This document shows positions 43,651-55,562 of a stretch of DNA of 64,000 nt, piece after piece. The position numbers and the translations under genes were made by a program. How positions within the stretch are numbered: position 1 is the first letter of the stretch; the number at the start of each line of letters is the position of its first letter. A model generated the notes under the pieces. That model made no database searches and had not been told where the DNA came from. It saw only the letters and a list, made by a program, of their open reading frames with translations. The stretch covers positions 1 to 64,000 of the forward strand of contig JBBPSI010000069.1 in the NCBI GenBank assembly GCA_038093515.1, read 5' to 3'. The stretch comes from Butyriboletus loyo (taxonomy: Eukaryota; Basidiomycota; Agaricomycetes; Boletales; Boletaceae).

Positions 43651-46140
43651 TCAATCACGAATAAGTTTATCAGGACACGCACTGATGCTGTGAGGCGACA
43701 CGAACTTGAAGAATTGCATGGTCCATGTCCATATATATGTTTGCGACCCAGCGTTGTATCTACAATTATTGTATTGAATATCATCGGTCAATGCGTCCCA
43801 TCTTCTGCACTCGAGCAACAACACATCCATGTGGGGAACCTGAACGAAAGGATAGTATCGTCGGATTCTCGCTGGCGTGATCCGCTGTGAGTCAAAAAAT
43901 GGAAGCAAAAGGCAAATGAACATACCGTTAGATAAACCCTCCCGCCCGATGGATCGTTCGCTTGTTGTTCCTGACAGAAAATGGGCTGTCAAGACGAGAT
44001 CTAGCATAATGAGAAAAAAAGACGTACAGGGCCTGCCACATTCGGACTTGCAGGGCCTTGCCCGGTCTGCGAGGTGTCCTGGTTTGGATCATTGGGAACA
44101 GCAGGCACGGCAAGCGAATTAGGCTGTAACATGTGATGAGTTGGCGAGGTCTACTATCACCTGAAAAAAGACATACGAGACCCGCCGTATTTGGATCTGC
44201 AGAACCTTGCCCGGTGCTCGAGGTGTCCTGGTTTGGATGTTTGGGAACAGCTGGCTTGGCAGCTGATTTACGCTGTAACGTGTGATGAGTGACTGAGAAC
44301 AATCTCGAGGAACAGCGAACCTGTCGTTTTTGCCGCTTGACAACGGGTTTCGCGACTGCTCGCTAAAATGACGTGTTAGACGCGCTGCATCCGTTCGTTT
44401 ATGAATAACACCCACTCGTACACGTTGACCCGCCGCCATCCTTGAAGGACCCTGATTGGCAGCATCGTCTCTCGCGGGTGGCGGGGAACGCGATCGCCGA
44501 CTGGCAGCTCGACGCAACTGTCTAGAAACTGATTTGTCCACAATATGTTCCTTGTTGCTTCTGTTAAATCTCGTCTGTAGCAATTTTTTGAGCGTCAGAA
44601 GGCCCTTGGATGACTCGGCAGGTTCGAGATTTTCCGCTTGACGCGCCTCTGGAGGGTAAGTCGCTGGTGTGGCATCGGATGGGGAGGGTGGCTGCAGGAG
44701 CGTCAATACGGAAATAAAAGACGGATATCGTGATCACCAACTTCATCAAAGTTGAACTGCGGGCCGGGGGTGCTTGATGGCACCTCGACCTATGCCATGG
44801 TGAGAACTTGGTTCGAAGCAAAAAGGACGAACTCATACGTCAAGGAGATCGCTATTGGCATCTTCGCCGTGGCCCTCCGACACGGGTCGACTGGATTGCC
44901 CGGGATCTTCCTTTTGTATGGGATATATTGAAGGAGTCAGCGTACAACTCTTTTAGTGGTCGAGTGAAACCTCCTACCAGATTAGAGTCAGGTAATGTCT
45001 TGTCGTGATCGCCCAAGGACGAAGTCTGATGATCTTCCTGTTGTCCGCTGTGTCAACATGAGAGATCTTTGACATGCTTGCAAAAGATACTTACAGTGTA
45101 TAGGTTAGGAAGGATACTGGCGGGACTTCGAATGTCAATTTTTCCGTCACGTCGTCCAGTGGCAAGATATGCATCATTTGAGGAAATGGTAATTGACTGT
45201 ATGTTTTCATTATCCTCGATGGAAGGGACAATCTGAGAGAGAGTCAATGTGTTGAGGAATGAGATAGACTTCGACGCAGATGCGGCGATGAATTTTCTGT
45301 CTGCAGCTAGAGCAATAGACCCAGCCTCATTGCCAGTGAGAATATCTGATTCAGCAAGCTGGATCCCAGTGGAGGCATTGAATGACTTGATTCTGTTGTC
45401 CTTGGATGCGGTGAAGAGTTGGTCATCATTTGACCATGCAAGTGGAGTGATATAGAGTGCTGAGGGTGTGATAGTATTGAGAGTGAGGAGCTTGTCACCA
45501 TTGCGACCGTCAAAAACATGGATGGGGCCCTCATAGCAGGCAACAGCGATGCGCTCGCCATTCGGGGAGAACCTGATTCCATTGACATAATCCTGAAGCC
45601 GGAGCGGGCCAACGAGTCTCTTGCCAGTCGTTATGTTCCAAATGCTCGCTGCTTCGTCAGTCCCGATAGCAAACTTGGTCGAATCCGACGAGACGTCGAC
45701 TGCATATATCTTCTTTGTCCTCTCCACCTCGATCAGCTTTTCTTGGAGTTCTGCATCCCACACACTCACTCCCTTCCCCCACGTTCCACATACAACCCAC
45801 TTGTGATCTCTCGACACTCCAATGGCGTTGATGTTCATTCCTGTTTGCTTCCCCACCTCTTTACCATCTACAAGTCGCCAACGCTGAACCCCATCGGTAC
45901 TCCCGCTGAAAATGTGTATTCCGTCTGGGTGGAAGGCGACCGTCCACACCACACCAGAGTATCCGGTGTCAAGGGTAGTCATACGGTCTTGCTAAATTGT
46001 CAGCATTGCAACTCACTCTTCAGAACCAACTACGCACCGGTATTTGTCGACGACATCTTCACAAATGGTACACAATCGTCGGTCGAAATGTCAAGGAACA
46101 AGGTGTCTCGGTTTGCTGGTAATGCGTAAAGTTGAACCAT
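43651..46140 (-). CDS. WD40 propeller protein, copy 7
   Basis: N-terminal exon intact (46140-46038, MVQLYALPANRDTLFLD), exon 2 45987-45095 intact with seven blades, extra acidic exon present (45037-44978, then a second one after a ~67-bp intron). Tail: PPSPSDATPATYPPEARQ, LKKLLQTRFNRSNKEH, RSRSPPPARDD, KPVVKRQKRQ-type exon, duplicated 96-nt exons 7 and 8. As in copy 3, the last acceptor is CTCACAG, moving the final exon to the alternative frame (RITPARIRRYYPFVQVPHMD) that ends at 43651. Strong similarity to copy 3 across the inversion (GTWGKG, ERTKKIY, SALYITPLAW). Likely a working gene, with the same C-terminal doubt. Confidence 0.75.
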
Positions 46141-46144
46141 CGAC

Positions 46145-47330
46145 ACATTTCCTCATTCTCAATATGGGCTGGTGCCTCGTGTCCTTGGCGCTTATTCTTA
46201 CTTGGATCCCAGCTATCTGGCCTCGTTGCGGCGACCAGGGGAGCAGTCGATATCAGCGAAACCCTCCTCTTCCGCGGGGCGGTGTACGATTGTTCGTGAT
46301 ACTTGGCTGCAGGAGTTGGTTCATGATGGGTGTAAAATCCGCGTTAGACCAACTCGCGACATCGCGCACAAAATACGCTGACAAGTTCTCGAAAGGGGCG
46401 TACTCATACTCCAAAGGTTTTCCACGAAATGGGAGACGAATGTACGTTTGCGCACACTTGGACCTCGTCACATCCACATGTATGGGCAGACCGGGCATTC
46501 TCACGCTTCCTACGTGCCTCTCTGGGGCTCGAATGGTTGTGCTGACAGTTTCATTGCCGCCACCAATGCCTTCCAATGCTCGACGACAGCTCCCTGGTTC
46601 ACCACGAGCGCACTGTCTCACAGGCATCCACGTGAAACCCACGGAACTGGCGGTGATCGCTCTCCATTGGTAGGCGGGGATGTTGGACGCGGATGCTACG
46701 AATGTGGTATACCGTCACTGAGTGACCGTATGCCAATGTCGGGTGTGTTCCACCACCAGCCCATGCAGTAGGAAAGTACCGTATCATGATGTTCCAACGA
46801 ACCTGCGAGATCGACGAGACTGTTCCAAATTCTCTTCAATGCCCTTCGGGCGAAAGCCACGGCCTTCACGGCCAGTGACCTCGCGACCCCGATCAAGATG
46901 ATCCTCAGTGGTCGATATGACCAACAGTGGCGACGATGCCGAGTCGCTCGTTGAATCGATACCTCTCAGAATCGCGGTGCGTGGATCCTATCGTGTCCAG
47001 TATGCTCTCCTGGATGACGTTTACCTTGCATAGTGTACCCAACATATCATATATGAAGCACGGCCAGCGCTGAGCGCTCCTTCCAACTGCCCCCCCCAAA
47101 AATGACTTCCCTAACGAATTCGCGACGGCACGTTTACGGACGCATACTTGAATGGGTGATGTTGCCAAAGTGAGGGAGGGTTACTACCGCTCTGATGCTC
47201 GATTTCGTCTTTGGCGGGACGCTCACTACGGAAAGGTGTCAGGTCAGTAATCCTAGTACGGAACTTGAGGATGTTCCCACTATGAATGGTTTCTACCCTT
47301 TCTCCGCATTGCCTTATGCTACGATATGCG
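46145..47330 (-). other. S block upstream of WD40 copy 7
   Basis: Minus-strand frames 46253-46642 (GIGGGNETVSTTIRAPERHV, EYAPFENLSAYFVRDVASW) and 46905-47168 (FNERLGIVATVGHIDH). The plus strand is open at 46044-46673 as well. It joins the next FOL1 block without a WW gene. Confidence 0.45.
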
Positions 47331-48150
47331 CTCTGATATGCCCAACGCATAACCCAAATGTTCAATCTCAATGTATTTGACTAGACCGATCTCAATGAAG
47401 AAAGCGTCAGAAATAGCCTTACTTCTGGGTGAAGGAGTGCTGCAATAATTGATAAAATAAGAACGTGACTCAACTGTAGGCGATGGAGAATATGATCACG
47501 GTCGACTGTATTCCGTCGAAGGAATCAGAATCGGCGGCCGATACCTGCGCATCCTCGGGCAGATCGCCGAGGAAGGTTGGGGGAGGCAGCGCGGTCTCGA
47601 TGTGGGTGAATCAGTCGCCCAGGTTCGCGCAGAGCGCCAGTGGGACTCGGGGGCGAGGCACGCCAAGCATCGTCTGTCGCCTCTTTCTGAAGCCGCGTGG
47701 ACGTGGGTGTATACATTCCAGACGCCGAGCAAGTAAAGAAACGTTGTGAAAACGTCGTCTCGTCGCTGCGTCACCTGAACTTGAGCAGACACCGCGAGGG
47801 GCAACGCGTTTAATTTCAAGAGTCGGACGGTCACCCTGCCGTCTAGGTCTATCTTTTTCGGTGTACTGCACGCTGGTCATAGCGAGGACGGCGAATGACA
47901 GCACATTGATAGTGAATCGAAGGTACGGGCCCTTCGATATCTTGTCTGTCTTGCGCGTCATGCTGTTCTCGAAAGGTCGTGTGCGACGATCGGAGTGAAT
48001 TCTGGAGAATAGGGTAGACTGTGAATGTACCCCCTGTCATCGGTATCGTCACCAGTGAGCACTTGCTGGTGTGGAGAACGACGATCTGCTACAACGAGTC
48101 CCTGTTTGCAAGGACGTCTTCGCCGCTCGTACTAGCTCTTAATTACTTGG
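47331..48150 (-). pseudogene. FOL1: FOL1 fragment between WD40 copies 7 and 8
   Basis: Minus strand: VTVRLLKLNALPLAVSA and QVQVTQRRDDVFTTF (47834-47750), an ANLGD motif followed by TGA (about 47625-47610), and FLGDLPEDAQVSAADSDSF (47580-47510). Same arrangement as T2, between copies 2 and 3 on the left arm. Confidence 0.55.
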
Positions 48151-48418
48151 ATCCGTGACGAACAAGAGAAATATTGAAGCAGGAGAACGTGAGGGCCTAA
48201 CGTTGTTGACATTCCGTAAGTTGGCAACAACTCGAACCAATTACATTCGATGATACTTGAGCGAATAACCTAGCCCACGAACTCAATCACGAATGGGCTT
48301 ATCAGGACACGCACTGATGCTGTGAGACGACACGAACTTGAAGAATTGCATGGTCCATGTCCATACAGTGCTCGCGACCCAGCGCTGTATCTATATCTAT
48401 TGTATCGAATATCATCGG

Positions 48419-50610
48419 TCAATGCGTCCCATCTTCTGCGCTCGAGAAGCAACACATCCACGCGGGAAGCCTGAACGAAAGGATAGCATCGTCTGATTCT
48501 CGCTGGCGTGATCCACTCTGAGTCAAAAATGAAAGTAAAAGGCAAATGAACATACCGTGAGATAGACCCTCCCGCCCGATGGATCATTCGCTTGTTGCTC
48601 CTGACGGGAAGTGGGCCGTCAAGACGAGGCCTAGCATAACCAGAAAAAAATAACGTACAGGGCCTGCCACGTTTGGACTTGCAGGGCCTTGCCCAGTCTG
48701 CGAGGTATCCTGGTTCGGATCGTTGGGAACTGTAGGCATGGCAAGCGAATTAGACTGCACAAAGTGTGATGAGTTGGTGAGGTCTAGCATCATTAGAAAA
48801 ACACATACAGAACCCGCTGGCTTTGTATCTGCAGAACCTTGCCCGGTGTGTGCGACATCCTTGTTCGGATGCTTGGGAACGGCAGGCTTGGTAGCCGATT
48901 TACGCTGTAACATGTGATAAGTGAATGAGAATAAACTCGAGGAACAGCGAACCTGTCGTTTTTCCCGCTTGACAACGGGTTTCGCGACTGCTCGCTTAAA
49001 TGATATGTTAGACGCGCTGCACCCGTTCATTTATCAAGAACACTCACTCGTACACGTTGACCCGCCGCCATCGTCGAAGGACCCTGATTGGCAGCATCTT
49101 CTCTTGTGGGTGACGGTGAACGCGATCGCCGACTGGAAGCTCGATGCAACTGTCCAAAAGATTGTTTTGACTTGTCCGAAATCTGGTTCTTGTTGCTCCT
49201 GCTAAATCGCGTCTGTAGCAACTTTTTGAACATCAGAAGGCCCTTGGATAACTCGGGAGTATGGTGATTCTTCGCTTGATGCGCCGCTGGAGGGTAAGTT
49301 GGTGGTATGGCATCCGATGGGGACGGTGGCTGCAGGAGCATCAACACGGACACAGAGATAAAAGAAGAATGTAGTGACCACCGACCTCGTCAAAGTCGAA
49401 CTGTGGACCAGGTGTGCTTGACGGCACCTCGACCTATGCAATAATGGTGAGAACTCGGTTCGGAGCGAAAAGGATGAACTCATACGTCAAGCAGATCGCT
49501 ATTGGTGTCTTCACCGCGATCCTCCGACACGGGTCGACTGGATTTCCCAGGATCTTCCTTTGACAAAGCCTGGTGATCTTCCTGTTGTCCGCCGTGTCAA
49601 CATGAGAGACAGTGCGGGACTTCTTTGACATGCTTGTAAGAGATACTTACAGTGTATGGGCTGGGAAGGATACCATTGAGATTTCGAATGACGAATTTTC
49701 CGTCGTGTCGTCCAGTGGCAAGATATGCATTATTCGAGGAGAGGGTAATTGACTGTATGTCTTCGCTGTCCTCGATGACAGGGACAATATGAGAGAGAGT
49801 CGATGTGTCCAGCAGTAAGATAGACTTTGATGTGGTGGCGGCGATGAATCTTCCGTTGGCAGCTAGAGCAATTGACCCGGCCTCATTGCCAGTGAGAATC
49901 TCTGATTCAGCAAGTTGGATCCCTGTGGAGGCATTGAATGACTTGATTCTGTTGTCGTCAGATGCGGTGAAGATTTGGCCATTGTTTGACCACACAAGCG
50001 GAGTGACATAATATTCTGAGAGTGTGATAGTATTGAGAGTGAGGAGCGCGTCACCGTTGTGACTGTCGAAGATACAGATGGGGCCCTTGAAGCAGGCAAC
50101 GGCGATGTGCTCGCCATTCGGGGAGAACCGGATTCCAGTGGGATTTCTCTGAAGTTGGAGCGGGCCAACGAGTCTCTTGCCAGTCGTTATGCTCCAAATG
50201 CTCGCTACTTTGTCAGTCCCGGTAGCAAACTTGGTCGAATCCGGCGAGACATCGACTGCATATACGCCGTTTGTCCTCTCCACCTCGATCAGCTTTTCTT
50301 GGAGTTCGGCATCCCACACACTTGCCCCTCCACCATAGATCCCACATACGACTGACTTGTGGTCTCTTGACACTGCAATGGCGTTGATGTTCATTCCTGT
50401 TTGCTTCCCCACCTCTTTACTGTCTGCAAGTCGCCAACGCCGAATCCCATCGGTACTCCCGCTGAAAAAGTGTATTCCATCTGGGTGGAAGGCAACCGCC
50501 CACACCCTATCAGAGTATCCAGTGTCAAGGATAGTCATACGGTCTTGCTAAATTGTCAGCATTGGAAGACGCTCTTCAGAACGTGACGCACCGGTATTTG
50601 TCGATGACAT
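48419..50610 (-). CDS. WD40 propeller protein, copy 8 (short N-terminus)
   Basis: Exon 2 (50543-49651) is intact; the MVQLY exon has a TAA at its 8th codon, so the start is the conserved MSSTNT ATG at 50610 with donor at 50592. Lacks the extra acidic exon. Tail intact: PPSPSDAIPPTYPPAAHQ, LLMFKKLLQTRFSRSNKNQ, RSRSPSPTRED, KPVVKREKRQ, repeat exons RKSATKPAVPKHPNKDV and SNSLAMPTVPNDPNQDT, then SGSRQRESDDAILSFRLPAW and stop TGA at 48421-48419. The last exon is in the same frame as in copies 2 and 4, which supports that C-terminus. Confidence 0.75.
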
Positions 50611-50689
50611 CTTCACAAATGGTACGCAATCGTCGGTCGAAATGTCAAGGAACAAGGTTTCTTAGTTTGCTGGCAATGTGTAAAGTTGA

Positions 50690-51500
50690 ACCATCAACGC
50701 GTCTCCTCATTCTCAATATGGGCTGGTGCCTCGTGTCCTTGGCGCTTATTCTTACTCGCATCCCAGCTATCTGGCCTCGTTGCGGAGACCAGGCGAGCAG
50801 TCAATATCGGGGAAACTCCCCTTTTCCGGGGGCGATGTACAATTGCTCGTGATCCTCGGCTGCGGGATCCAGTTCACGACGAGTGTACAATCCGCATTAA
50901 ACCAACTCGCGACAGTGCACAAATGCGTCAGCGCATTATCGAAAAGGGCGGAGTCATACTCCAAATGAAGGTTTTCCGCAAAACGGGTATGTCTGTACAC
51001 CCACTTGAACCAGGTCGCATTCATACGCATGGGCGGGCCAGGTGTTCATGCGCTCCCCGCATATCTCTCCGGGGCTCGAATGGCTCACACACAGCTTTGT
51101 CCACGCTAGAAATCTCTTCCGATGCTTAACGATGCTTCCTTGGCTCACCATGGGAAGCGTATTCCCCAGGTACCCACATGAAAGTCACCTGAGTTCTCCC
51201 TCCAACTACCCCGAAAAATGACATTCCCCAACGAATTTGTGACGGCACGTTTATGGACGCATACTTGATTGTGACCTCTGGTGAATAGGTGATATTACAA
51301 AAGAGAGGGAGGGTTACTACTGCTTTGCTGCTCGATTCGTCTTCGGTGGGGCGCTCGCTACAGAAACGCGTCGGGTCGCTAATCCTAGCACGGGTGTTCC
51401 CGCACGAATGCGTTGGCCGATTGTTTGGTTGGAACGAAACAAGGTTGTCTGTCATTTGGGTCACTGACAAGCGCCGCCCTCACGGAACTTCGATGCAATG
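50690..51500 (-). other. S block upstream of WD40 copy 8 (diverged allele)
   Basis: Minus strand 50767-51030: WFKWVYRHTRFAENLHLEYD, ALFDNALTHLCTVASWFNAD, WIPQPRITSNCTSPP. This allele differs from the 38k copy by substitutions of similar residues and one 3-base indel. The other strand has an open frame 50686-51129. The part encoding FNERLGI in other blocks is lost here. Confidence 0.4.
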
Positions 51501-51880
51501 CGCTGGAATGCAAAGAAGCCGCAACCTGACTGTAATGTTGACAGGAGGAATAATCTCCTAGATCTGCATCCTTGACGTAGTACTGATGTTTTCGCTGGCC
51601 CGGATGCCAGTGCGAGAGCTGATAATTTCATGAATTTCTGGACGGTCTACGAACTCCTGTTCATCAATACTAGTAGACCATATCAATGAACGCGTTAGAT
51701 GTACATGGATACCTGAGCAGCTGGACCGGACCAAGGATATACATACTCTGGAGGCGGGGCAGAGGGGACCGATGGGCCTTCTGGAGTATATTAGACGCGC
51801 CGCACCCGGAACGATTGGCGGACCACCGCGACTTTTCGAGAGGTTGATTGGGAGCGCTTATCCTTGTGTACAGACTATAT
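51501..51880. other. L block, shortened
   Basis: Short copy of the L block with internal deletions; no gene recognised. Confidence 0.4.
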
Positions 51881-53250
51881 GCATGACGTCAGGATCCCCC
51901 GTTCTCATCACCTTCGCCTAACTCAACGTGAGCACTACGAGGAGGCTTCAATGATGATAGCCCCTATAGGAACATACCGCACGGTTGGTACCCATAAGTC
52001 CCGGATCATTGTACACATTCAAGATAAACGAAAATATAATAGCCCGACCGATGAGACCGCTGAACAGTGGATGACGATTTCGATCGCACTTGCGGGCGAG
52101 TCTGTGTTGACAATACCAGGGACAGCGAGGGAACTAAACTGTGGACTGCGAGCGGTAAGATAACCGGCGCGAGAACTAGGGGAGACTCACAAACATAGTA
52201 TAGCGGTCACGATCTTATTGATGAAATCCTTGCAACGAGGCTGAATATAATGCCGTCAACCCAGACCCGTTGCAAACGAACAACTTGTTTGTTCAGTGAG
52301 AAGCATTGGCGAATTTGAACACAGTGCTACAATTCCAGTCTCTTTCCCGAACAGCGGTGTGTCTGCGTTCGAACGTGCGCATGGCCGACCGTAAAAATTC
52401 ATCGACTGGTTTTCAGCTAGTGTTGCGTAAATGATCGGACACTTCCGACGATACCAATGGAACGACATTAGCCGTGCTTCATGTGGTATCAGCACCATTT
52501 CATGACGTAGTGAGACGTAGACGCACCAATGACCCAAATGCTATATGGAGTGAAACTCTTGTGCTCACGGGCCAGGAAAATGTACCATCGAGTGAGTTAA
52601 CGAGGTCCAAGATGGCAACAAGTTCATCTTGTGTGAACGGGCTCGTGGATAAATCGGTGGTCATCATGTCTAGTAGTGCCTTTGGTGAATATACGCTTGT
52701 AAAGGGTCCACAACTGCGACGCAATGCACGTAAAAATGAAACGTACTAATCGTTTGTGATAAAAGATAACATTTCCTTCGGAATGCACGTGCCGTGTCCA
52801 GCCATCTAGAAGTGGCAATAGTCTGTCGCGAGCTATCAGGAGGTAGACGAGCGTCGTACAAAAGATGAGCTTACGCAGACAAGAGTGTTTGTTGCCCAGC
52901 TGGAACGTGCAATCATTCAGGACGCTGACTGAGGGACAGAATAAATGGAGAGTAAGAGCGGTACCGACACGCAAGCATTTCGGGTACTCTCACCTAATAA
53001 CTTCCCTGGGCTTGTAGCGGTGTGATGCATATTCAGGAGTCGCAGAGACTCGGAATGGGTCAGAATTGAAGTGATAGTTTGAAATCAAAACCTGGTATCT
53101 TGGTAATTCGTCTTGCCAGCGAGGGTTGTACTTGCGTCGAACGGGCAAAGCTGCCTGAGCTTCGCTGTCCTCTTCCTGCACATCCACACAATCTAAAATT
53201 TGCGGATGTTCTCTTGTGGGGTTACCAGGCGGCGGCACGGTGAAAGGGCG
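51881..53250 (-). pseudogene. WW/transmembrane family gene, copy VI (internal deletion)
   Basis: Minus strand: VEEEDSEAQAALPVRRKYN and LPRYQVLISNYHFNSDPFRV (53190-53000), exon near 52900, a damaged first WW (LLDGWTRHVHSEGNV, about 52800), then after the intron a direct jump to TDLSTSPFTQDELVAILDL (52674), so the second WW-like motif and the VEARYW exon are lost. The C-terminal part (FYGQPCARSNADTPLFG; membrane segment reduced, 52150-52080) is eroded. Pseudogene. Confidence 0.6.
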
Positions 53251-54000
53251 AGGCGACTGCCCGTGAGCGAGCACGCGCACGTACACAGATGACGTGCTCG
53301 CTCGGGAGCTGGGGAGGGTTACCGTTGAAAGCGATGTGTTCGAGTGAGCGGAGGATTGGGTGGAGGATGTTGACGTAGTAGTGCTGGTAAGCCGTCTGGA
53401 ATGCTGGTAAGGACCTGAACAGAACGCGAGTCTCCTGAGTTGCAGCGACCTGCTATTGCGTTTATAGGTCCTGTGCGTTTACCGTGGGTATGCAAGTACT
53501 CGGACCGCCAGTGGCGATCGTTTGTACGAAGGAAAGTGGAGCATAGTTTGGTGTAAGAAGAGGAGTGAAATGTGGTTGTAGGCCGTCTTCAGTTGGTGGA
53601 GCGTTGAAGACGTCTTTTGTAACGCGCAGCCGTACTAGGTATGCCGCTGTTGCTAACAAACCTTTCCCTCCCTCTACTTCGCCTATGCTGGCTGATCCCC
53701 GCCCGGTTGTCAACCGAATCCTTCGACAAGTACGAGTGAGAGCGTTAGCTGGATAATGTGGATGTGGTGAGTATGGTGGTATTGCAGTCGTGGTGTACAC
53801 GGTATATAGAAGTGTTGTGGTTGCGCGCGAGATCTAATGGCACATAACGTTATCCGTCTTTTCGTTTGCGGGGGTTACGTTACAGAATGTATTTTTGAGG
53901 CGGTTAGTGTTGTTGATAAAACGGATGAGGAGTTCGCATGCGTTCGTTTGAGTGAAAAAACGACTGAGCGAGAATGCGGTCCTTCTGGGGGCGTTACGTA
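53251..54000 (-). other. Single-copy insert with spacer duplicate
   Basis: 53250-53740 has no match elsewhere in the window; a minus-strand frame of 112 codons (53462-53800) has no recognised motif. 53757-53990 repeats the spacer seen at 28.1k and 35.0k (GTATATAGAAGTGTTGTGG). Confidence 0.35.
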
Positions 54001-54460
54001 GGACTCTGTGCCGTTCATGAAACTTTCCTGGGCTTGTAGCGGCGTGATGGACATTCAGGAGTCGCACGGAACTGAAGTGATAGTTTGAAATCGGATCCTA
54101 AATTCGTCTTGCCAGCGAGCGTTGCGCCGAATAGGCAAAGCAGCCAGAGTTTCGCTGCCCTCTTCCTCCACACCCACACGTTCTGAAATTCTTTTGTGGG
54201 GTTGCCGTCCACCACGGGGACATCATTTGCATGTAATCGAATGTGGGAGTGACCTCTTTGAAGTGCAAGTGTTATGCGGCCAAAAATGACAAGTAGTAAT
54301 GACAGGAATCGGGATACTACTAAGGCGCGAGGCCGTTTGCGGGACGCAAGAACCAAATGTCATATCATACTCAATTTGGTAAGCGTTGGTGCAGGAGACT
54401 GGACACCTTCCGCCCACATGCTATACCAAAATGTTTCCCCAAAAGTTACGAATTGTCAAT
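54001..54460 (-). pseudogene. Extra N-terminal fragment of the WW gene
   Basis: Minus strand repeats the WW gene 5' region (VSRFLSLLLVIFGRITLALQ, then a VWVWRKRAAKLWLLCLFG frame overlapping the acidic-exon frame) upstream of copy VI. It is shortened by several deletions relative to copies I and V. Confidence 0.5.
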
Positions 54461-54545
54461 ATCATTATAAGCATGGTGCGAATGAGCATCACAAGTTGAT
54501 GTCATTCGCGCATCGCCATCTCCTTATTTCGATAGTCTCTATCAC

Positions 54546-55210
54546 TTATGCGATATCCACTCTGACATACCCAATGGCATAACCCAAAAGCCCAATCTTG
54601 ATGTGTTTGACTAGACCGATCTGAAGCAAGGAAGCGTCCGAAATACTTCTAGGTGAAGGAGTACTACAATAACTGCAGAGAATGTGACCATGATCGTATG
54701 TGTTCCGCCAAAGGAATCGATGTCGGCGGCCGACACATGCGGATCCTCGGGCAGATCGCCGAGCAAGGGTGGGGGAGACAGCGCGGTCTCGATGTTGGCG
54801 ATACGGTCGCCCAGGTTCGCGCCGAACACCAGTGGGACAGAGTGTCCCGATGGGGGCGAGGCACACCACGTATCGTCTGTCGCCACTTTCTGAAGCCGCG
54901 CGGACGTGGGTGTATACAGTCCAGACGCCGAGCAAGTAAAGAAACGTTGTGAAAACGTCGTCTCGTTGCTGCGTCACCTGAAAAGTTGAGCAGACACCGC
55001 GAGGGGCAACGCGTTTAACTTCAAGAGTCGGACTGTCACCCTGCCGTCTGGGTCCATCATCTTTCTCAATGTACTGCACACCGATCATGGCAAGGACGGT
55101 AAATGACAGCACATTGATAGTGAACCGAAGGTACAGGCCCCTCGATATCTCGTCTGCCCTGCGCGTCATCTCGAGATCGGATGTCAGGTCGAGTTTCAAC
55201 ATGCTGTTCT
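54546..55210 (-). pseudogene. FOL1: FOL1 fragment, copy T-VI (uninterrupted HPPK motif)
   Basis: Minus strand: LSFTVLAMIGVQY (about 55120), QVTQQRDDVFTTFLYLLG (54985-54930), then GHSVPLVFGANLGDRIANIE and TALSPPPLLGDLPEDPH (54850-54760) without the stop codon seen in every other copy, followed by IMVTFSAVIVVLLH. The GANLGDRIANIETAL signature is a good match to the start of HPPK. Most of HPPK and all of DHPS are still missing, so it cannot be a complete enzyme. Confidence 0.6.
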
Positions 55211-55562
55211 CGGAAGGTCGCGTGCGACGATCGCAGTCAATTCGGAGTAGGGTAAATTGTGAATGTGCGCCCTTGTCATTAGTATCGTCACCAGCGAGCC
55301 CTCGTGAGTGTGGAGAACGAGTAGATTCGATAATCTGCTATAGCGAATTCCTGTTTGCAAGGATGCCCCAGGTCTTGGCCATTCGCACTAGGTCTTAATT
55401 ACTTGGATCTGTGACGAACAAGAAAAATATCAATCACGAATGAGCTTATCAGGACACGCGCTGATGCTGCGATGCGACATGAACTTGAAGAATTGCATGG
55501 TCCATGTCTATATGTTTGTGACCCAGCATTGTAGCTACATCTATTGCATTGAATATCATCGG

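Noticed and set aside
46044..46673. Antisense frame with a hydrophobic start (GWCLVSLALILTWIPAIWP) upstream of each - strand WD40 gene, ending at a good CAG/GTGAGC donor
   Set aside because: It overlaps the N-terminal exon and S block of the WD40 gene on the other strand, the downstream exon stops quickly in most copies, and no consistent frame continues. Could be a divergent transcript, but not supported as a gene.
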